A program made the translations under genes and the position numbers. A DNA stretch of 64,000 nucleotides from Erythrobacteraceae bacterium CCH12-C2 (GTDB taxonomy: Bacteria > Pseudomonadota > Alphaproteobacteria > Sphingomonadales > Sphingomonadaceae). The number at the start of each line of letters is the position of its first letter. Position 1 is the first letter of the stretch. Under the pieces are notes generated by a model. That model searched no databases. It saw only the letters and a program-made list of their open reading frames with translations, and was not told where the DNA came from. The stretch spans positions 1 through 64,000 of the forward strand of contig LSKF01000120.1 in assembly GCA_001556995.1 (NCBI GenBank), given 5' to 3'. This document shows positions 43,293 to 52,336 of the stretch, piece by piece.

Positions 43293-46200
43293 ATGCAATT
43301 CGCTCTGCGTGCGCCGTCGCGGCGCTTCTTCGCTCTCGGGACGGCATCTTGCCTCGCCATGTCCGCCGCGCTTGCTACGCCCGCGCTGGCGCAGGATGCG
43401 CAAGCTGAAGAGCCCGCGGAAGAAGAAACGCCCGAGATCGTCGTAACCGCGGGTTTCCGGGCCTCACTCGAGTCGGCCCAGAACATCAAGCGTAACGCAG
43501 ACACCTTTGTCGATGTCATTACCTCAGAAGATATCGGCGCGTTGCCAGACCGTTCGGTCGCCGAAGCACTTCAGCGCGTCCCCGGCGTCAATATCGGCCG
43601 GTTCGAAAAGCCATCGGACCCGGATCGTTTCTCGGTGGAAGGCACCGGGGTGATCGTTCGCGGCTTGCCGTTCGTTCGGTCCGAGCTCAATGGCCGCGAT
43701 ATCTTCTCGGCCAATGGCGGGGTGGCGCTCAACTTCAATGATATTTCGCCGGAATTGCTGAGCCGGGTCGAGGTTTACAAGAACCTCACCGCTGAAATGG
43801 TCGAAGGTGGCATCGCGGGCACGGTGAACCTCGTCACCCGCAAGCCGCTCGACCGGCGCGGGACCCACATCTCGGGCACGCTCGAAGGCAGCTACGGCGA
43901 TCTTGCGGAGGAGTGGTCACCCGGCGGGTCGGTCCTGGCGTCGACCACGTTCGAAGGCGACCGCGGCTCGCTCGGCCTGCAATTCGGCTATGCGCGCTCG
44001 GAGCTGATCAGCCGCACCGATGCCTCGCAGCTGACTGATCCATGCTACCGCGCGGCAACGCTCAACGGCGGCTGCTTCCGCCCGCGTCCGGTGGGCAGCG
44101 GCGGCTTTGGCGGCACTGTGCAGTTCGATGAGACCAACTTCCCGCCCGCAGGCAGCGTGCTGGTGCCCAAGGGCGCAGGCGTACGCACCACCGATCTCGA
44201 ACGTGATCGTGAAGCCTTCAACGCGGTGGTCCAGTACGAAAGCCCCAACCGCGATTTCCTCGTCACCTTCGAATGGCTGCGGTCGGACACCACGTTCGAA
44301 TCGAACGAGTTCTCGGCGCTGGCGCAGGTCAATGATGATGCGCTGTTCCCGGTTCCGGCAGCGGGCAGCACGTGGGAGTTCGATCAGAACGGCGTCTTCC
44401 AGCGCGGCGTGCTCAGCCAGCGCATCGGCGACGCCTATGCCAACCCCTTTGGCCGCGGCGGGATTCCGCTTGAGACCCTTCGCCTGCAGCGCGAAACATC
44501 ATCGCGCACCGAAGATTTCTCGGTCGATATCGACTGGAGCATCACCGACCGCTTCCGGATCAATTTCGAAGCCCAGCGGATCGAATCCGATCTGCAGCAA
44601 GACGCCATCATCGGGGCGCTGAACAGCTGGGCAAATATCGCGATCGACGCCACCGGACGCGTGCCGCAAGTCCAATTCCTCGCCCCTCCGGGCGCGCCGG
44701 CTGATTACTTCACGTCTGGTCGGAACTCCTATTACTGGTTCCTGCTCGACAGCGTGGCGCGCAACGAAGGTCAGCTTGATTCGGTGCGCTTTGATGCCGA
44801 ATACGACATCAGCGACGAGGGCTTCTTCAAGAAGGCCAAGTTCGGTGTGCGCTGGTCGGATCGTGACCGGGCAACGCGCGACACCAACTTCACCACCTGG
44901 GGCAACCTTTCGGCACCATGGGCAGGCCGCGCGGGCTGCGCGCCGTGGAACGCCGGGCCGGGCTGCGGTGCCACCGGTGGTTTCCAGCCGGGCCGCTTCT
45001 TCACCGGCCTTCCCGGTCAGGAATTCGCGATCGCGGGCGGTGCCTATGTTGACGACTTCCCGACTTTCTCCAACCTGCGCACCCCGTTCGACAATGGCTT
45101 CCAGCGCGGCAATTCGCCTTCGCCGCTGCCGGGCGGAGCGTTCTACTTCGGCGGGGATGATTTCCTCGGAGAATATCTCGCGGGTATCTCCGACGATCAG
45201 GCGCGCCAGATCAACGTGTTTTCGCAGACGCCCAACCCCTACTTTGGTGTCAACGGTCGCACCTTCACCGATCCGATCACCCGGCAGGTGGTGCCCTGCG
45301 ATCCGTTCTGCCCGAACGAGCTCGACATCGTCCGAGAAGAAACACGGGCAGCCTATGCCCGGGTCGATTTCGGCACTGATTTCAAGAATGGCTGGAAGCT
45401 CACGGGCAATATCGGCCTGCGCTATGTTGAAACCCAAGTGTCGGCGGGCGGTCTGATCGCCTTTCCGAATGCGGAGCAGTTCGATGCCCGGATCGCCGGG
45501 GGTAATGGTGACGGGGTCGCGCAGCTGTCCGAAGTCAACGCAGCTTGCGCCACGGCTCAGAACCTGCCGCTCGATCAGCGCCCCGCCTTCTGCAGTCTCT
45601 CGCCTGCGCGCCTCGCAACATTTGCAGCGGCGTATACGACCGAGATTCTCGACGATACGCAGGATGAGACCTTCGGCACCTGGTTGCCGAGCTTCAACGC
45701 CCTGCTCGATACCGGGAACGGGCTCTTGTTCCGTGCGGCGATTTCCAGAGGGATCAGCCGCCCTGATCTGGGGGCGTATCGCTCTGGCGGGGCGATTGGT
45801 GACAACACGGGCGTGCTGCGTGCGCAAGGGACGCTGGCCAGCGGGCCGCTGTTCGCACTCAGAACCGGCAATCGTGATCTGCGTCCCGTCGATACCTGGA
45901 ACTATGACCTTTCGGTCGAATGGTATTTCGACCGGGTCGGTTCGCTGACGGTCAACGCCTTTGCCAAGGATTTGGGCGGGATCGTCGACAATGTTACCGA
46001 GCTCGTCAATTTCAGCAGTCCCTTGGTGCCTTCGCTCGAAGTTGAGCTGTTCCGTCCGGTCAACCAGCAAGATGGGACGCTGAAGGGGATCGAGATCGCC
46101 TATCAGCAGACCTACGACTTCCTGCCCGGCTTGCTGAGCGGGTTGGGGACGCAGCTGACCTACACCTATGTCGATGGTTCGGACTTCTCGAACACCGACC

Positions 46201-46577
46201 GGGCCGGAACGCTCGGACCCTTTGCCGATGCGCAGCCTTTGGCAGGGATTTCCGAGAACACGTTCAACGCCACGGTCTTCTACGAGAAGGACTGGCTCTC
46301 GGCGCGTCTCGCCTACAACTGGCGGTCAGCCTTCCTGATCACCCCGCGCGATGACATCTTCCCGTTCTCGCCGATCTGGGGCGAATCCACCGGGCAGCTG
46401 GATGGATCGATCTTCGTGACCGTGAGGGATGGGCTTAAGCTCGGGGTGCAGGGCGTGAACTTGCTCGACGAGGTGACGCGCACCAGTCAGGTGGTGGATT
46501 TTGACGGCACACGGATCGTCCGTTCGGCTTTCCGCAACGACCGCCGCTTCACCTTCCTTGCGCGCTTCGACTTCTAA
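43293..46577 (+). CDS. TonB-dependent receptor, Xanthomonas/Caulobacter type
   Basis: A 1094-residue outer-membrane receptor that imports an oligosaccharide. Signal peptide (about 1-33, ending ALAQ), an acidic linker and a TonB box EIVVTAGF lead into the plug (about 50-185, with LPDRSVAEALQRVPGVNIGR and VYKNLTAEMVEGGIAGTVNLVTRKP). A 22-strand barrel ends in a terminal FxxRFDF. The long plug and large extracellular loops fit the carbohydrate TonB-receptor subfamily. It heads receptor-GH16-LacI-MFS. The product is presumably a beta-glucan fragment importer. Confidence 0.93.
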   Translation: MQFALRAPSRRFFALGTASCLAMSAALATPALAQDAQAEEPAEEETPEIVVTAGFRASLESAQNIKRNADTFVDVITSEDIGALPDRSVAEALQRVPGVNIGRFEKPSDPDRFSVEGTGVIVRGLPFVRSELNGRDIFSANGGVALNFNDISPELLSRVEVYKNLTAEMVEGGIAGTVNLVTRKPLDRRGTHISGTLEGSYGDLAEEWSPGGSVLASTTFEGDRGSLGLQFGYARSELISRTDASQLTDPCYRAATLNGGCFRPRPVGSGGFGGTVQFDETNFPPAGSVLVPKGAGVRTTDLERDREAFNAVVQYESPNRDFLVTFEWLRSDTTFESNEFSALAQVNDDALFPVPAAGSTWEFDQNGVFQRGVLSQRIGDAYANPFGRGGIPLETLRLQRETSSRTEDFSVDIDWSITDRFRINFEAQRIESDLQQDAIIGALNSWANIAIDATGRVPQVQFLAPPGAPADYFTSGRNSYYWFLLDSVARNEGQLDSVRFDAEYDISDEGFFKKAKFGVRWSDRDRATRDTNFTTWGNLSAPWAGRAGCAPWNAGPGCGATGGFQPGRFFTGLPGQEFAIAGGAYVDDFPTFSNLRTPFDNGFQRGNSPSPLPGGAFYFGGDDFLGEYLAGISDDQARQINVFSQTPNPYFGVNGRTFTDPITRQVVPCDPFCPNELDIVREETRAAYARVDFGTDFKNGWKLTGNIGLRYVETQVSAGGLIAFPNAEQFDARIAGGNGDGVAQLSEVNAACATAQNLPLDQRPAFCSLSPARLATFAAAYTTEILDDTQDETFGTWLPSFNALLDTGNGLLFRAAISRGISRPDLGAYRSGGAIGDNTGVLRAQGTLASGPLFALRTGNRDLRPVDTWNYDLSVEWYFDRVGSLTVNAFAKDLGGIVDNVTELVNFSSPLVPSLEVELFRPVNQQDGTLKGIEIAYQQTYDFLPGLLSGLGTQLTYTYVDGSDFSNTDRAGTLGPFADAQPLAGISENTFNATVFYEKDWLSARLAYNWRSAFLITPRDDIFPFSPIWGESTGQLDGSIFVTVRDGLKLGVQGVNLLDEVTRTSQVVDFDGTRIVRSAFRNDRRFTFLARFDF

Positions 46578-46589
46578 AGGGCGCGTAAC

Positions 46590-47558
46590 ATGACGATGGC
46601 AGGGCTGCTGAAGGCGAGCGCGCTGACAGCGGCCCTGCTGCTTTCGGGAGGCGCGTCGGATACACCGACCGCGCCGCTGGAAGGCGCGGGCTGGGCGCTG
46701 GTCTGGGCCGACGAGTTTGAAGGTGACACCCTCGACCGGAGCAAGTGGACGCCCGAGGTATCGTGCTGGGGCGGCGGCAATTTCGAACGGCAATGCTACA
46801 CTGACCGGCCCGAGAACATCGCGGTCGAAGGCGGGCTGCTGCTGCTCAAGGCGCAGAAGGAGCGCTTCACCGGCCCCGCGCGCCCGCCCGAAATCGCGGA
46901 CAATCCCAACCCCAAGGTCACGCAGCCCTATACCTCAGGCAAGGTGCGGACCAAAGGGCTGCACGCCTGGCGCTATGGCCGCATCGTAGTGCGTGCCAAG
47001 GTCCCGCTGGGGCAGGGCACTTGGCCTGCTGTGTGGATGATGCCCGATGAGCCCGCCTATGGCCCATGGCCGCTTTCGGGTGAGATCGACATTCTTGAAG
47101 CGGTGAATATCGGCGCAAAGTGCAAGGTCTGCGACGGCGGCAAGGGCGAGAACCGCACCATCAGTGCACTCCATTTCGGCGCGCTTGCGCCCAATAACCG
47201 CTTTGTCGACAGCCGCACCGCCCTGCCTGATCTGGCACTACCTTCGGACGATTTTCACGTCTATTCCGTCGAATGGGGCGAGGGGCTCATCCGGTTTCTG
47301 GTGGATGACCGGGTGCATCTCACCGTCACCGACGATCAGTGGGACAGCGCCTCGCCGCTCGCCCACGGGAAGCCTGCGGCACCGTTCGACCAACCCTTCT
47401 ATGTGATGGCCAATCTGGCCGTCGGCGGGCGGTTGTCGGAAGAAAACAACGCAAAGGGGCTTGCCGCCAAGAGCTTTCCCGCGCAATTCGCCATCGACTG
47501 GATCAGGGTCTATCGCTGCGCCTCCGACCCCGATACGGGGCGGGCGTGCATCAAGTGA
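46590..47558 (+). CDS. GH16 family endo-beta-glucanase
   Basis: A 322-residue secreted beta-jellyroll glycosidase. Signal peptide residues 1-21, possibly a lipoprotein-free export. The catalytic motif is GEIDILE (Glu165 nucleophile, Asp167, Glu170 acid/base), a non-bulged ExDxxE form close to beta-1,3-glucanases. GRIVVRAKVPLGQGTWPAVWM is the family strand before it. Laminarin or mixed-linkage glucan is the likely substrate. It begins 12 bases after the TonB receptor, and the lacI gene follows after 22. Confidence 0.93.
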   Translation: MTMAGLLKASALTAALLLSGGASDTPTAPLEGAGWALVWADEFEGDTLDRSKWTPEVSCWGGGNFERQCYTDRPENIAVEGGLLLLKAQKERFTGPARPPEIADNPNPKVTQPYTSGKVRTKGLHAWRYGRIVVRAKVPLGQGTWPAVWMMPDEPAYGPWPLSGEIDILEAVNIGAKCKVCDGGKGENRTISALHFGALAPNNRFVDSRTALPDLALPSDDFHVYSVEWGEGLIRFLVDDRVHLTVTDDQWDSASPLAHGKPAAPFDQPFYVMANLAVGGRLSEENNAKGLAAKSFPAQFAIDWIRVYRCASDPDTGRACIK

Positions 47559-47580
47559 TCGGATTAGGAACGGACGAGGC

Positions 47581-48636
47581 ATGGCGCGGGGGCGCAAGAC
47601 AGTCACGATCAGGGATGTTGCCGAGGACGCCGGGGTCTCGCTCCAGACGGTAAGCCGCGTGATCAATGGCGGGCCGAATGTCCGCCCGCAGCTTCGCGAC
47701 AAGGTGCAGGCGGCGATCGACCGGCTGGGCTATGTGCCGTCGCTGGCCGCGCAGCGCATGAGCGGGTCGCGCTCCTACATCATCCTCGCGATCAATGACC
47801 GTGAACGCACGCTGGCCGACTGGCGCGAGCGGCGCGGGACCGACTGGGTTGACCAGATGCTGCTCGGCGGGATCCTGACCTGCTCGCAGCATGGCTATCG
47901 GATGATGGTGGAACTGGTCGATACCCACTCCGATCATGTCGAGCGCGAGCTCGGCGCGGCGATTTCGGCCTTGCAGCCCGATGGTGTGATCCTCACCCCG
48001 CCGCACTCTGAAAACAAGCTGATCACGCAGCTGCTGGCGGAACGCGGAATCCCGTTTGCGCGGATCGGATCGAATGCGCCGGGGCCGGGCATTCCGATCA
48101 CTATGGGCGATGAGGGCGCGGCGCATCTCGCCACCAGCCGCCTGGTTGCGCTCGGCCATCGCCGCATCGCCATGATTGCTGGGCCAGCGCAATACAGCCT
48201 CAGCGGGTGGCGGATCGACGGCTGGAAGCGGGCGCTGGCTGAGCATGGGCTGGCCTCGGAGGGCCTGTTGGAAACGGGCGATTTCGGGTTTGAAACCGGG
48301 TTGCGCGCGGCCCGCGCCTTGCTGGAGCGCAATCCCGATCTCACCGCGATTATTGCCAGCAGCGACCAGATGGCGCTCGCCGCGCTTGAGGTCGCGCGCG
48401 AGCGCGGGCTGGCCGTGCCGGAGGATATCTCGCTGATCTCCTTCGACAACACCCCGATCGTGCGCTTCACCCAGCCGCCGCTGACGGCGGTGGACCAGCC
48501 GATTGCCGAGACCGTCTCGCGCGCGGTGGAACAACTGATTGCGCGGCGACCGGACGAAGACAGTAGCGCGGTGATCGAAGTCGCCGCCGGGCTGGTCGAG
48601 CGCGCCTCAACCGCGCCGGCGCCGGTCCGGGCTTGA
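47581..48636 (+). CDS. LacI family transcriptional regulator
   Basis: A 351-residue regulator. The N-terminal helix-turn-helix with hinge helix is VTIRDVAEDAGVSLQTVSRVINGGPNVRP, LAAQRMSG. A periplasmic-binding-protein-like sensor domain (about 65-340) has LGHRRIAMIAG and DISLISFDNTPIVRFTQPPLTAVDQP. It is transcribed within the glucan operon, so it probably responds to a glucan-derived sugar and represses the two operator sites at 43202 and 49878. The ATG at 47581 is family-consistent. Confidence 0.93.
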   Translation: MARGRKTVTIRDVAEDAGVSLQTVSRVINGGPNVRPQLRDKVQAAIDRLGYVPSLAAQRMSGSRSYIILAINDRERTLADWRERRGTDWVDQMLLGGILTCSQHGYRMMVELVDTHSDHVERELGAAISALQPDGVILTPPHSENKLITQLLAERGIPFARIGSNAPGPGIPITMGDEGAAHLATSRLVALGHRRIAMIAGPAQYSLSGWRIDGWKRALAEHGLASEGLLETGDFGFETGLRAARALLERNPDLTAIIASSDQMALAALEVARERGLAVPEDISLISFDNTPIVRFTQPPLTAVDQPIAETVSRAVEQLIARRPDEDSSAVIEVAAGLVERASTAPAPVRA

Positions 48637-49844
48637 GCCTTCCGCCCATCGCCACGCCAGAGTGCCAGCCGCGCTGGTTCCTGCTGCTGTTTGCGCTGGC
48701 TGCGGCGGGCGGGGCGGTGGCTTACGTCCCGCTGCTGACCGTGCTGCTGCCGCAACGCATCGCCGAACTGCAAGGCGGTGAGGATGTCGCGGCGCTGGCG
48801 CAGGTGACCTTTGTGGGCGCGGTGATCGCGAGCCTCGCCAACATCGCGGTCGGCATGATCAGCGATGCCAGCAAGGTGCGGCGACCGTGGATCCTTGCGG
48901 GACTGATTATCTCCAACCTGCTGCTGATCGCGGTGGGCGAGGCACGGTCGGTGAACGCGTTGGTGCTGCTGATCATGGCCTGGCAGGTCGGTCTCAACCT
49001 GATGCTCGCGCCGCTGATGGCATGGGCGGGGGATTGCTTTCCCGATGACCAAAAGGGCGTGCTCGGCGGCGCGCTGGCTCTGGCCCCGGCGCTGGGGGCA
49101 TTGGCAGGGTCGCTGGTGACCTATGCAGGGTTCGTTCCGCCAGACTCCCGCCTCATGCTGGTGGCGGCGCTGGTAACGTTGCTGGTGATGCCCGCGCTGA
49201 TCATGGGCCGCGAGCGGGTGCGGCCCGAGCTGATGCGATCACCACCTCAGGGGCAGACCGCCGAAGCGCCGCGTCCGCGCTACACGGTGCGACGGATGTG
49301 GGCAGCGCGGTTTCTGGTGCAGGTGGCCGAGGGGGGGATGTTCGCCTTTCTGCTCTACTGGCTGCGGTCCTTGGCTCCTGATTTTCCTGAGCATGCGGCA
49401 GCCAATATCTTCAGCGCCGTGCTGGTGACTGCGGTGCCGATCTCGCTCTTGTTGGGCCGCTGGTCGGATCGTCATGCCCGCCCGATACTGCCGCTTGGTG
49501 CGGCTGCGCTGCTGTGTGCAGCGGGAATGATCGTGATGGCGGCGGCGGGGACACTGGCGTGGGCCATTGCCGGATATGTGGTGTTTGCGATTGCCGCCGC
49601 GATTTTCCTTTCGCTCCATGCGAGCCAGACCCTGCGCGTGCTGCCCGCGCCGCAGCACCGTGGGCGCGATCTTGGCCTGTTCAACCTCACCAACACCCTG
49701 CCTGCGATGGTGATGCCATGGTTGACGGTGCTGCTGGTGCCAACCTTGGGGTACTCGGCTCTTTTCGTGCTCTTCGCCGTGCTCGCCATGGTGAGCGCCG
49801 CGCTGCTCGCCTCCTTCGCGCCGCAGGCGTGGCGGGATGCTTGA
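48633..49844 (+). CDS. MFS transporter
   Basis: A 403-residue inner-membrane permease with 12 predicted helices, in the sugar/organic-solute MFS group. The loop-2 motif appears as GMISDASKVRRPWILAG. A TTG start overlaps the lacI stop (TTGA), so translation is coupled. With the GH16 and GH3 enzymes and the TonB receptor it completes a path for moving oligosaccharides or glucose from periplasm to cytoplasm. Substrate is inferred from context only. Confidence 0.88.
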   Translation: MSLPPIATPECQPRWFLLLFALAAAGGAVAYVPLLTVLLPQRIAELQGGEDVAALAQVTFVGAVIASLANIAVGMISDASKVRRPWILAGLIISNLLLIAVGEARSVNALVLLIMAWQVGLNLMLAPLMAWAGDCFPDDQKGVLGGALALAPALGALAGSLVTYAGFVPPDSRLMLVAALVTLLVMPALIMGRERVRPELMRSPPQGQTAEAPRPRYTVRRMWAARFLVQVAEGGMFAFLLYWLRSLAPDFPEHAAANIFSAVLVTAVPISLLLGRWSDRHARPILPLGAAALLCAAGMIVMAAAGTLAWAIAGYVVFAIAAAIFLSLHASQTLRVLPAPQHRGRDLGLFNLTNTLPAMVMPWLTVLLVPTLGYSALFVLFAVLAMVSAALLASFAPQAWRDA

Positions 49845-49877
49845 GTCTTGCCAAAGGGCGCGCACCTCGGCATATCT

Positions 49878-49891
49878 TGATAACGTTCTCA
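49878..49891. promoter_or_regulatory. LacI-type operator upstream of GH3
   Basis: TGATAACGTTCTCA is an almost perfect 14-base palindrome with a central CG (one mismatched pair), a classic LacI-family operator shape. It is in the 110-base gap after the MFS gene, 60 bases before the GH3 start. It matches the site at 43202 at 11 of 14 positions, plus the flanking TCTTGA. Confidence 0.65.
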
Positions 49892-49954
49892 GAACTGTTT
49901 CTCTGTGGACATTCAACCAGCACATAAATGGTCTTGGGAGGGACTGACCTGGTG

Positions 49955-52336
49955 ATGCGACGGATTTTCGGGCAGCTTGCTGCGAGCGCCGGCCTTGCCG
50001 CGATGCTGGCGAGTTATGCCGCTGCCGAGCAGGGGCAAGGCAACACCGCTCCTGCCAAGGCACAGGCTACTGCGCAGCCCGCCACCCCTGAAGAATTGCT
50101 CGCGCGCATGAGCCTTGAGCGCAAGGTCGCGCAAATCATCATGCCCGATATCGGCTCGATCACGCCAGCCGATGTGCGCAAATATCGCTTCGGCACACTC
50201 CTCAATGGCGGCAATTCCGGCCCTGGCGGCGACGACAAGGCCCCGGCGCGCGAATGGCTCAAGCTGGCGGACGCCTATTGGGACGCCTCGACCGCGCCGC
50301 TCGGGCGCGGGGAGCCGGTGATCCCGTCGGTGTGGGCGACCGACGCGGTGCATGGCCACGCTAACATCATCGGCGCGACCGTATTTCCGCACAATATTGC
50401 ACTGGGCGCGACCGGCGATCCTGATCTGATCCGCCGCATTGGCGCGGCGACCGCGGTCGAGATCGAGGTGACGGGGATCGACTGGACCTTTGCCCCCACC
50501 ATTGCGGTTGCCCGCGATGATCGCTGGGGCCGGACCTATGAAAGCTATTCCGAAGACCCGGCGCTGGTCAGCCGCCTCGGCGCAGCGATGGTTGAAGGCT
50601 TGCAGGGCAAACCGGGTGAACCCGGCTTCCTGGGGGTCGGCAAGGTGGCAGCCACAGCCAAGCACTTCTTTGGGGATGGCGGGACCGCGCAGGGCGTTGA
50701 CCAAGGCGACGTCAACGGCAACCTCGCCGATCTGATGGCGATCCACGCTGCGCCCTATCCCGCAGCCATCGGCGCGGGCGCGGCGAGCGTGATGGCGAGT
50801 TTCAACTCGATCAACGGCACCAAGATGCACGGCAATGCCCCGCTGCTTACGGGCGAGCTGCGCGGCAAGCTCGGCTTTGGTGGGCTGGTGGTGGGCGATT
50901 GGAACGGCCACGGGCAGGTTGAAGGCTGCACCAATTCGGATTGCCCGCAGGCGCTGCTGGCGGGGCTTGATGTCTATATGGTGCCCGAGGACTGGAAGGC
51001 GCTCCACGCCAATCTGGTGAAGCAGGTCAAGAGCGGGGCGATCCCGATGGCGCGGCTCGATGAGGCGGTGCTGCGGGTGCTGCGGCTGAAGCAGCAGCTC
51101 GGTATCTTGGATGGCGAGGTCAAGCCCTCGGCCCGGCCCAATGGCGGCAAGTGGGAGCTGCTCGGATCGCCCGAACACCGCGCCATTGCGCGCGAGGCTG
51201 TGGCCAAATCGCAGGTCGTGCTCAAGAACCATGGCGTTCTGCCGCTGAAGGCAGGCGCGCGGATCGAAGTGGCGGGAAGCGCGGCGGACAATATCCCGCA
51301 GCAGGCGGGCGGGTGGTCGGTGACCTGGCAAGGCGGGGGTGATCTCACCCCGGCGGAATTCCCCGGCGCAACCTCGATCTATGCCGGGATCGCGGAAGCG
51401 GCCAAGGCGGCGGGTGGCGAAGCGGTTCTGGCCAAGGACGGCAAATCTGCCACCAAGCCCGATGTCGCCATCGTCGTCTTCGGCGAGGAGCCCTACGCCG
51501 AATTCGTCGGCGACCGGAAGGATCTCGCCTTCCGCGACGAGGAGGGCCTTGAATTGCTTAAGGCCTACCGCACGCGCGGGGTGAAAACCGTGGCAGTGTT
51601 CCTTTCGGGCCGGCCATTGTGGATGAACCGCGAGTTGAACGCCGCCGATGCCTTCGTCGCCGCATGGCTCCCGGGCAGTGAGGGCGCCGGGGTAGCGGAT
51701 GTCCTGTTCGGCCAGCGCCCCGCGACCGGGCGGCTGTCGTTCAGCTGGCCCAAGGCCTGTGATGGCACCCCGGTCAACAGCCCCGATGGCGCGCTGTTTC
51801 CGGTGGGCTTCGGCCTCGATCTGAATGCCAGAGCGCATCTCGTGCCGCTGGACGAGACTTGCGCAGCGCTCACCGCTGATGCCGGGGCGACGTGGTTTGC
51901 CAGCGGCAAGCTTGGCGCACGCGTCATGGCGGTGGCGGACAATGCGGTGCTCCCCGATCTGCGCGGAGCCGGCAACGGCATCATCGCGACCGGGGTCGAT
52001 CGCAAGGCACAGGAAGATGCGCGCCGGATCGCCTTTGCCCGTGGTGCGCGTCTGACGCTGAGCGGTCCGGAGAGCGCGGCGGGCTGGCGCATCACCTATC
52101 AGGTCACCGCCCGCCCGGGCGCGCCTGTCACCGTGACGGCCAGCGGCAAGGCGCTCGACATCACGCAGCAGGTGGCGGTCGCTGAGGGCAAGGGCTGGCG
52201 TGAGATGGTGCTGACGAGCGCCTGCCTTGGTCAGACGGGCGGCAGTCTGACCTTTGCCTCAGAAGGCGCCTTCGTGCTTCAGATCAGCGAGATCACCCGC
52301 GAAGAAGGTGCCGCCAGCACCGAGTGCTCGTTCTAG
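49955..52336 (+). CDS. GH3 family beta-glucosidase
   Basis: A secreted glycoside hydrolase of about 793 residues (ExoP/barley-type GH3). Signal peptide 1-24 (ends YAAA), TIM-barrel domain (about 40-400) with nucleophile Asp315 in VVGDWNG and the substrate-binding segment AKHFFGDGGT, then the alpha/beta domain (about 405-600) and a C-terminal jellyroll-like domain. It releases glucose from beta-glucan oligomers, complementing GH16. ATG 49955 or GTG 49952 are possible, with GGGAGG upstream. Stop overlaps the convergent gene at CTAG. Confidence 0.93.
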   Translation: MRRIFGQLAASAGLAAMLASYAAAEQGQGNTAPAKAQATAQPATPEELLARMSLERKVAQIIMPDIGSITPADVRKYRFGTLLNGGNSGPGGDDKAPAREWLKLADAYWDASTAPLGRGEPVIPSVWATDAVHGHANIIGATVFPHNIALGATGDPDLIRRIGAATAVEIEVTGIDWTFAPTIAVARDDRWGRTYESYSEDPALVSRLGAAMVEGLQGKPGEPGFLGVGKVAATAKHFFGDGGTAQGVDQGDVNGNLADLMAIHAAPYPAAIGAGAASVMASFNSINGTKMHGNAPLLTGELRGKLGFGGLVVGDWNGHGQVEGCTNSDCPQALLAGLDVYMVPEDWKALHANLVKQVKSGAIPMARLDEAVLRVLRLKQQLGILDGEVKPSARPNGGKWELLGSPEHRAIAREAVAKSQVVLKNHGVLPLKAGARIEVAGSAADNIPQQAGGWSVTWQGGGDLTPAEFPGATSIYAGIAEAAKAAGGEAVLAKDGKSATKPDVAIVVFGEEPYAEFVGDRKDLAFRDEEGLELLKAYRTRGVKTVAVFLSGRPLWMNRELNAADAFVAAWLPGSEGAGVADVLFGQRPATGRLSFSWPKACDGTPVNSPDGALFPVGFGLDLNARAHLVPLDETCAALTADAGATWFASGKLGARVMAVADNAVLPDLRGAGNGIIATGVDRKAQEDARRIAFARGARLTLSGPESAAGWRITYQVTARPGAPVTVTASGKALDITQQVAVAEGKGWREMVLTSACLGQTGGSLTFASEGAFVLQISEITREEGAASTECSF

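Noticed and set aside
44499..46070. 523-codon minus open frame inside the TonB receptor gene
   Set aside because: Antisense to a receptor with signal peptide, plug and barrel; the composition is shadow-like.
49913..51838. 641-codon minus open frame opposite the GH3 gene
   Set aside because: Antisense to a complete GH3 with catalytic Asp; no motif of its own.
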